DNA from: Streptomyces sp. NBC_01296
GTDB taxonomy: Bacteria; Actinomycetota; Actinomycetes; Streptomycetales; Streptomycetaceae
DNA: 64,000 nucleotides
Reading direction: 5' to 3'
Assembly: GCF_035984415.1 (NCBI RefSeq)
Contig: NZ_CP130720.1
Coordinates: 4,340,001 to 4,404,000, forward strand
The notes under the pieces are model-generated. The model made no database searches. It saw only the letters and a program-made list of their open reading frames with translations, and was not told the origin of the DNA. Position numbers and translations under genes: made by a program. This document shows, in pieces, positions 60,599 through 64,000 of the stretch (within the stretch, counting starts at the first letter, position 1; each line of letters opens with the position of its first letter).

Positions 60599-61603
60599 TC
60601 AGCCCTTCTTCTCGCTGTCGAGCATGGCCATGCCCTCGGCGTCGAAGCGCGTGCCGGCGACCTCCTCGGCGGGGACGGCCCGCTCGATCTCGGCGACGTC
60701 CTCGGCGGTCAGCTCGAGGGAGAGGGCGCCGAGCGCCTCGGTGAGCTGGTCGCGGCGGCGGGAGCCGACGACGGGGACGACGTCCACGCCCTGGGCCATG
60801 GCCCAGCCGATCGCCAGCTGCGAGGTGGTGACGCCCTTGACCTCGGCCACCTTGCCCAGGGCCGCGACCAGCTGCAGGTTGCGGTCGAGGTTCTCGCCGC
60901 TGAAGCGCGGGAAGTTGCTGCGGCCGTCGTCGGAGGCGGCGGCGCGCTGGTGGTTCCAGCGGCCGGACAGCAGGCCGCGGGCGAGGACCCCGTACGCGGT
61001 GATGGCGGTGCCGAGCTCGCGCGCGGTCGGCAGGATCTCGTCCTCGATGGCGCGGGAGAGCAGGGAGTACTCGATCTGGAGGTCGGAGATGGGGTGCACG
61101 GCGGAGGCCCGGCGCAGGGTCTCCGCGCCGATCTCGGACAGGCCGATGTGCCGGACGTGGCCGGCCTCCACCATCTCCTTGATGGCGCCGATGGTCTCCT
61201 CGATCGGCACCGCCGGGTCGAGGCGCGCCGGGCGGTAGACGTCCACGTAGTCCGTGCCGAGCCGCTGCAGGGTCTGGGCGAGGGAGTTCTTGACGGCCTC
61301 GGGACGGCAGTCGACGCCGAGGATGCCGCCGGACGGGTCGCGCAGGACGCCGAACTTGACGCTGAGGGTGAGCTGCTCGCGGTCGTGGCTCTGCAGCACC
61401 TCGCGCAGGAGGAGCTCGTTGTGGCCGCTGCCGTAGAAGTCACCGGTGTCGAGGAGGGTGATCCCGGCGTCGATGGCGGCGTGCGCGGTGGCGACTCCCT
61501 CGGCCCGGTCGGCAGGGCCGTAGAAGTCGGACATGGACATCAGGCCGAGGCCGAGAGCGGAAACCTCAGGGCCGGCCGAACCAAGTGATCGCAGCTGAGT
61601 CAT
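60599..61603 (-). CDS. Aldo-keto reductase
   Basis: A 334-residue TIM-barrel NADPH oxidoreductase. GLGLMSMSDFYGPADRAEG is the start segment, DTGDFYGSGHNELLL holds the Asp and Tyr of the catalytic set, and the Lys is in LSVKFGVLRD. The place usually holding the catalytic His reads DVYRPARLDP, so the His is replaced by Ala. Start is ATG at 61603 with GGGGTAT upstream. It precedes the third NAT gene in an operon and is divergent from the quinone oxidoreductase gene. An aldehyde or quinone could be its substrate. Confidence 0.9.
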   Translation of the reverse strand: MTQLRSLGSAGPEVSALGLGLMSMSDFYGPADRAEGVATAHAAIDAGITLLDTGDFYGSGHNELLLREVLQSHDREQLTLSVKFGVLRDPSGGILGVDCRPEAVKNSLAQTLQRLGTDYVDVYRPARLDPAVPIEETIGAIKEMVEAGHVRHIGLSEIGAETLRRASAVHPISDLQIEYSLLSRAIEDEILPTARELGTAITAYGVLARGLLSGRWNHQRAAASDDGRSNFPRFSGENLDRNLQLVAALGKVAEVKGVTTSQLAIGWAMAQGVDVVPVVGSRRRDQLTEALGALSLELTAEDVAEIERAVPAEEVAGTRFDAEGMAMLDSEKKG

Positions 61604-61721
61604 ATACCCCAGCATTGAGCAGTCGCCTTCGGCGCAAAAACCAATCCGGGCCGGTCTGTCAGGTCGTGAATGGCCGAATATCGACGGGGCTTCGGCTTTG
61701 CGAGTTGCGATCATTGAATGC

Positions 61722-62663
61722 ATGACAGAAACGATGCGTACGGTCCGCCAGGACGTCCTGGGCGGCACCGAAGTACTGAACCTGACAGATTCCCCTCTTC
61801 CTATTCCCGGTCCTGCGGGAATTCTGGTAAAGACCCACGCCGCCGGAGTCAATCCCATCGACTGGAAGATCCGTGCATTCGGATTGTGGATGACCCCGCC
61901 GTTCGGCGTCGGCTGGGACGTCTCCGGCACCGTCGTGGCGGTCGCGGCGGGCGAGAACCGGTTCAAGGTCGGCGACGAGGTCTTCGGCCTCCCCTCCTTC
62001 CCCGACGAGGCCGCCGGGTACTCGGAGTACGTCGCCGCGCCCGCGCGCCACTTCGCGCGCAAGCCGGGCAGCCTCGACCACGTCTCCTCGGCCGCCCTGC
62101 CGCTCGCCGGCTCGACCGCCTGGCAGGCCCTGATCGACGGCGCGGACCTGCAGGCGGGCCAGCGGGTGCTGATCCACGCGGCGGCCGGCGGCGTCGGCCA
62201 CCTGGCCGTCCAGATCGCCAAGTCCCGCGGCGCGTACGTCATCGGCACGGCCAGCGCGGCCAAGCACGAGCTGCTGCGCGAGCTGGGCGCCGACGAGCTG
62301 ATCGACTACACGGCGCAGGACTTCACCGAGGCCGTCCAGGACGTGGACGTCGTACTCGACCTGGTCGGCGGCGAGTACGAGGACCGCTCCCTGCGCACCC
62401 TGCGCCCCGGCGGGCTCTACATCGGCGTGACGAACCCCCTCGGGATCGAGGAGATCACCGCGAAGGCGACCGCGGCGGGCGTCCGCGCCATCACGGTCAA
62501 CGTGGCTCCCGACCACATGGTCCTGCAGGAACTGGCCACCCTCGTGGACACGGGCCTGCTGCGCCCTCTGATCGCGGAGACCTTCCCCCTCCAGGACGTG
62601 CGCAAGGCCCACGAGCACGGCGAGTCCCGCCACACCACGGGCAAGATCGTCCTCACGGTCTGA
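61722..62663 (+). CDS. NADP-dependent zinc-free oxidoreductase (quinone reductase-like)
   Basis: A 313-residue medium-chain dehydrogenase/reductase. The N-terminal GroES domain contains VNPIDWKIRAFG, and the Rossmann domain has IHAAAGGVGHLAVQIAKSRGAYVIGTAS. No zinc ligands are seen, so quinone reductase is the likely type. The ATG at 61722 has no good ribosome-binding site; a start at 61734 is possible. It has a perfect terminator hairpin downstream. Confidence 0.9.
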   Translation: MTETMRTVRQDVLGGTEVLNLTDSPLPIPGPAGILVKTHAAGVNPIDWKIRAFGLWMTPPFGVGWDVSGTVVAVAAGENRFKVGDEVFGLPSFPDEAAGYSEYVAAPARHFARKPGSLDHVSSAALPLAGSTAWQALIDGADLQAGQRVLIHAAAGGVGHLAVQIAKSRGAYVIGTASAAKHELLRELGADELIDYTAQDFTEAVQDVDVVLDLVGGEYEDRSLRTLRPGGLYIGVTNPLGIEEITAKATAAGVRAITVNVAPDHMVLQELATLVDTGLLRPLIAETFPLQDVRKAHEHGESRHTTGKIVLTV

Positions 62664-62677
62664 CCCGGCCCGGACGG

Positions 62678-62713
62678 CGCCGCCGCACCGCCCGTTCGGG
62701 CGGTGCGGCGGCG
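62678..62713 (+). terminator. Terminator hairpin after the quinone reductase-like gene
   Basis: CGCCGCCGCACCGCCCG pairs with GGGCGGTGCGGCGGCG around a 3- to 4-nt loop, 15 bp after the stop. Confidence 0.88.
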
Positions 62714-62809
62714 AATGCGGTACGGACGGCAACACCGCGCGGCCGGCGGGCGCCGGGGTATACGCGGCGGATCCGAAGACCTACCTCACCGAAGCCATCG
62801 GGGCCTGCG

Positions 62810-64000
62810 TCAAGAGCCTGCCGTGAGGCGGTCGAAGTCGTACGCGCCGTGCAGCCAGGCCACCTTGTCGTACATGTCGTCGTCCGACAGCGACGCCAGC
62901 ATCGCGTTGCGCTCGACCCGCGCCTCGCCCGCCGCGTGGTAGAGCTGTCGCCCCATCTCCCGCGCCACCAGCTGCACCTGCGCGGTCCGCTCGCGCCGCG
63001 CCGCGTTGTACTTCTCCAGCCGCTGCTCGAAATCGGCCGGGCAGCCGTCCAGCAGCCCGCTCAGCAGCACCGCGTCCTCGATGGCCTGGCAGGCGCCCTG
63101 CGCGGCGTACTGGAGCATCGGGTGCGCGGCGTCGCCCAGCAGCGCCACCCGGCCCTCGGTCCAGCGGTCCACCGGGTCGCGGTCGCACAGCACCCAGGAC
63201 TTCCAGTCCCGGCCGAGCTCCAGCAACCGGCGTGCGGCTCCGGACAGTTCGGGGAAGGAGTTCACCACGTGGTCGTGCTCCGCCGGCAGGCCGGCCACGG
63301 CCTCCGTGGCGCCGTCGTCCCGGGTCGCGGCCAGGTTGAAGTGCTCGCCGCCCGCGATCGGGTAGTGGACGAAGTGCCACTTCGGGCCCGCCCACAGGGT
63401 GACGGTGTTCCACCGCAGCTCCTCGGGCACCTCCTCCATCGGGATCACCGACCGGTAGATGGTGTGTCCTGAGACCCGCGGGGACCCGTCGCCGACCATC
63501 TGCTGCCGGATCGCGGAGTGCAGCCCGTCCGCGCCGATCAGCGCGTCGCCGGTGAGGCGCCGGCCGTCGGCGAGGACGGCGCAGACCGCGCCCGCCTTCT
63601 GCTCGTACGCGACGACGTGGTGGCGGCCCAGCAGCTCGATGCCGGGGTGGCGGCGGGCGGCCTCCAGCAGCGGCAGGTACAGGTCGACGCGGTGGACGAC
63701 GGCGTACGGGTTGCCGAACCGGCCCCGGTACTTCTCCTTCACCGGCATCGCGGCGACCTTCTCGCCGGTCGTGCCGTCCATGAAGCGCAGCTCGTCGATG
63801 AAGACGGCGCGGTCGCGGACCTCCTGGCCCACGCCCAGCAGGTCGAGCGCGTGGAAGGCGTTCGGACCGAGCTGGATGCCTGCGCCGACCTCGGTGAAGA
63901 CGTCCCTGCGCTCCAGGACGGTGACCTGGTGTCCCCGCTTCGCGAGTCCGAGCGCCGCGGCGAGGCCACCGATGCCACCGCCGGCGATGAGTATGTCGGC
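62810..64000 (-). CDS. Aromatic FAD-dependent monooxygenase (second), 5' end beyond the window
   Basis: At least 397 residues. It reads ADILIAGGGIGGLAAALGLA from the window end, so the start codon is one to a few codons beyond position 64000. Motifs are the same as in the first monooxygenase: ALIGADGLHSAIR, HYPIAGGEHFNLA and GRVALLGDAAHPMLQY. It is clearly a paralogue of the gene at 37531 and might hydroxylate a related aromatic acid. Its 3' end overlaps a short coding-like remnant on the other strand. Confidence 0.92.
   Translation of the reverse strand, partial: ADILIAGGGIGGLAAALGLAKRGHQVTVLERRDVFTEVGAGIQLGPNAFHALDLLGVGQEVRDRAVFIDELRFMDGTTGEKVAAMPVKEKYRGRFGNPYAVVHRVDLYLPLLEAARRHPGIELLGRHHVVAYEQKAGAVCAVLADGRRLTGDALIGADGLHSAIRQQMVGDGSPRVSGHTIYRSVIPMEEVPEELRWNTVTLWAGPKWHFVHYPIAGGEHFNLAATRDDGATEAVAGLPAEHDHVVNSFPELSGAARRLLELGRDWKSWVLCDRDPVDRWTEGRVALLGDAAHPMLQYAAQGACQAIEDAVLLSGLLDGCPADFEQRLEKYNAARRERTAQVQLVAREMGRQLYHAAGEARVERNAMLASLSDDDMYDKVAWLHGAYDFDRLTAGS

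Overview
The window is from a high-GC actinomycete, almost certainly Streptomyces. Codon third positions are nearly all G or C, GTG and TTG starts are common, and the families present are typical of that genus: FadE5-like acyl-CoA dehydrogenase, DUF5753 HTH regulators, DUF6879, DUF6232, mycothiol-dependent isomerase, many MFS transporters and TetR/GntR/AraC regulators. No tRNA, rRNA or CRISPR was seen.

Region 1 (1-10.4 kb) is mostly housekeeping: the end of an ABC exporter, a pirin, an SseB-like protein, an acyl-CoA dehydrogenase, an M18 aminopeptidase, a secreted beta-propeller protein and a thioredoxin/NHL-repeat protein. Region 2 (10.24-15.43 kb) is a compact integrative element with a large serine recombinase. 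It sits inside the 5' end of the thioredoxin/NHL gene and supplies that gene with a replacement 5' end and promoter. The displaced original 5' end survives at 15.4-15.6 kb. Region 3 (15.7-31.2 kb) is a mixed accessory stretch: Uma2, DUF4240, ATP-grasp, nitrilase-type hydrolase, regulators, transporters, a papain-family peptidase next to a chagasin-like inhibitor gene, a proline-rich secreted protein and two oxidoreductases. Near 32.5-34.4 kb there is a DUF6232 membrane protein and a small helical protein that share a glycine/asparagine motif at facing ends, as in amyloid-signalling gene pairs.

Region 4 (about 30.6-64 kb) looks like a biosynthetic gene cluster built around nitrite and aromatic amine chemistry. 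One operon (35.3-42.2 kb) holds an SRPBCC protein, an acyl-CoA-ligase-like enzyme that could be a CreM-type diazotase, an aromatic FAD monooxygenase, and homologues of CreE and CreD, the aspartate-to-nitrite pathway of cremeomycin. The next operon (42.3-48.4 kb) encodes a NarK-type transporter, a molybdopterin nitrate reductase and two electron-transfer flavoproteins, but no siroheme nitrite reductase. Further on are a GriC/GriD-like carboxylate reductase pair, three arylamine N-acetyltransferases, an esterase, an MFS exporter, a covalent-FAD oxidase, an aldo-keto reductase and a second aromatic FAD monooxygenase cut by the window end. A TetR gene lies between the two wings, and near-identical palindromes (TGAAC-N6-GTTCA) precede the pirin, the SRPBCC operon/TetR gene and the narK operon, so these are probably one regulon. 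The inferred product is a diazo, azo or otherwise diazotised arylamine; the genes for making the aromatic scaffold are not visible and may lie beyond position 64000.
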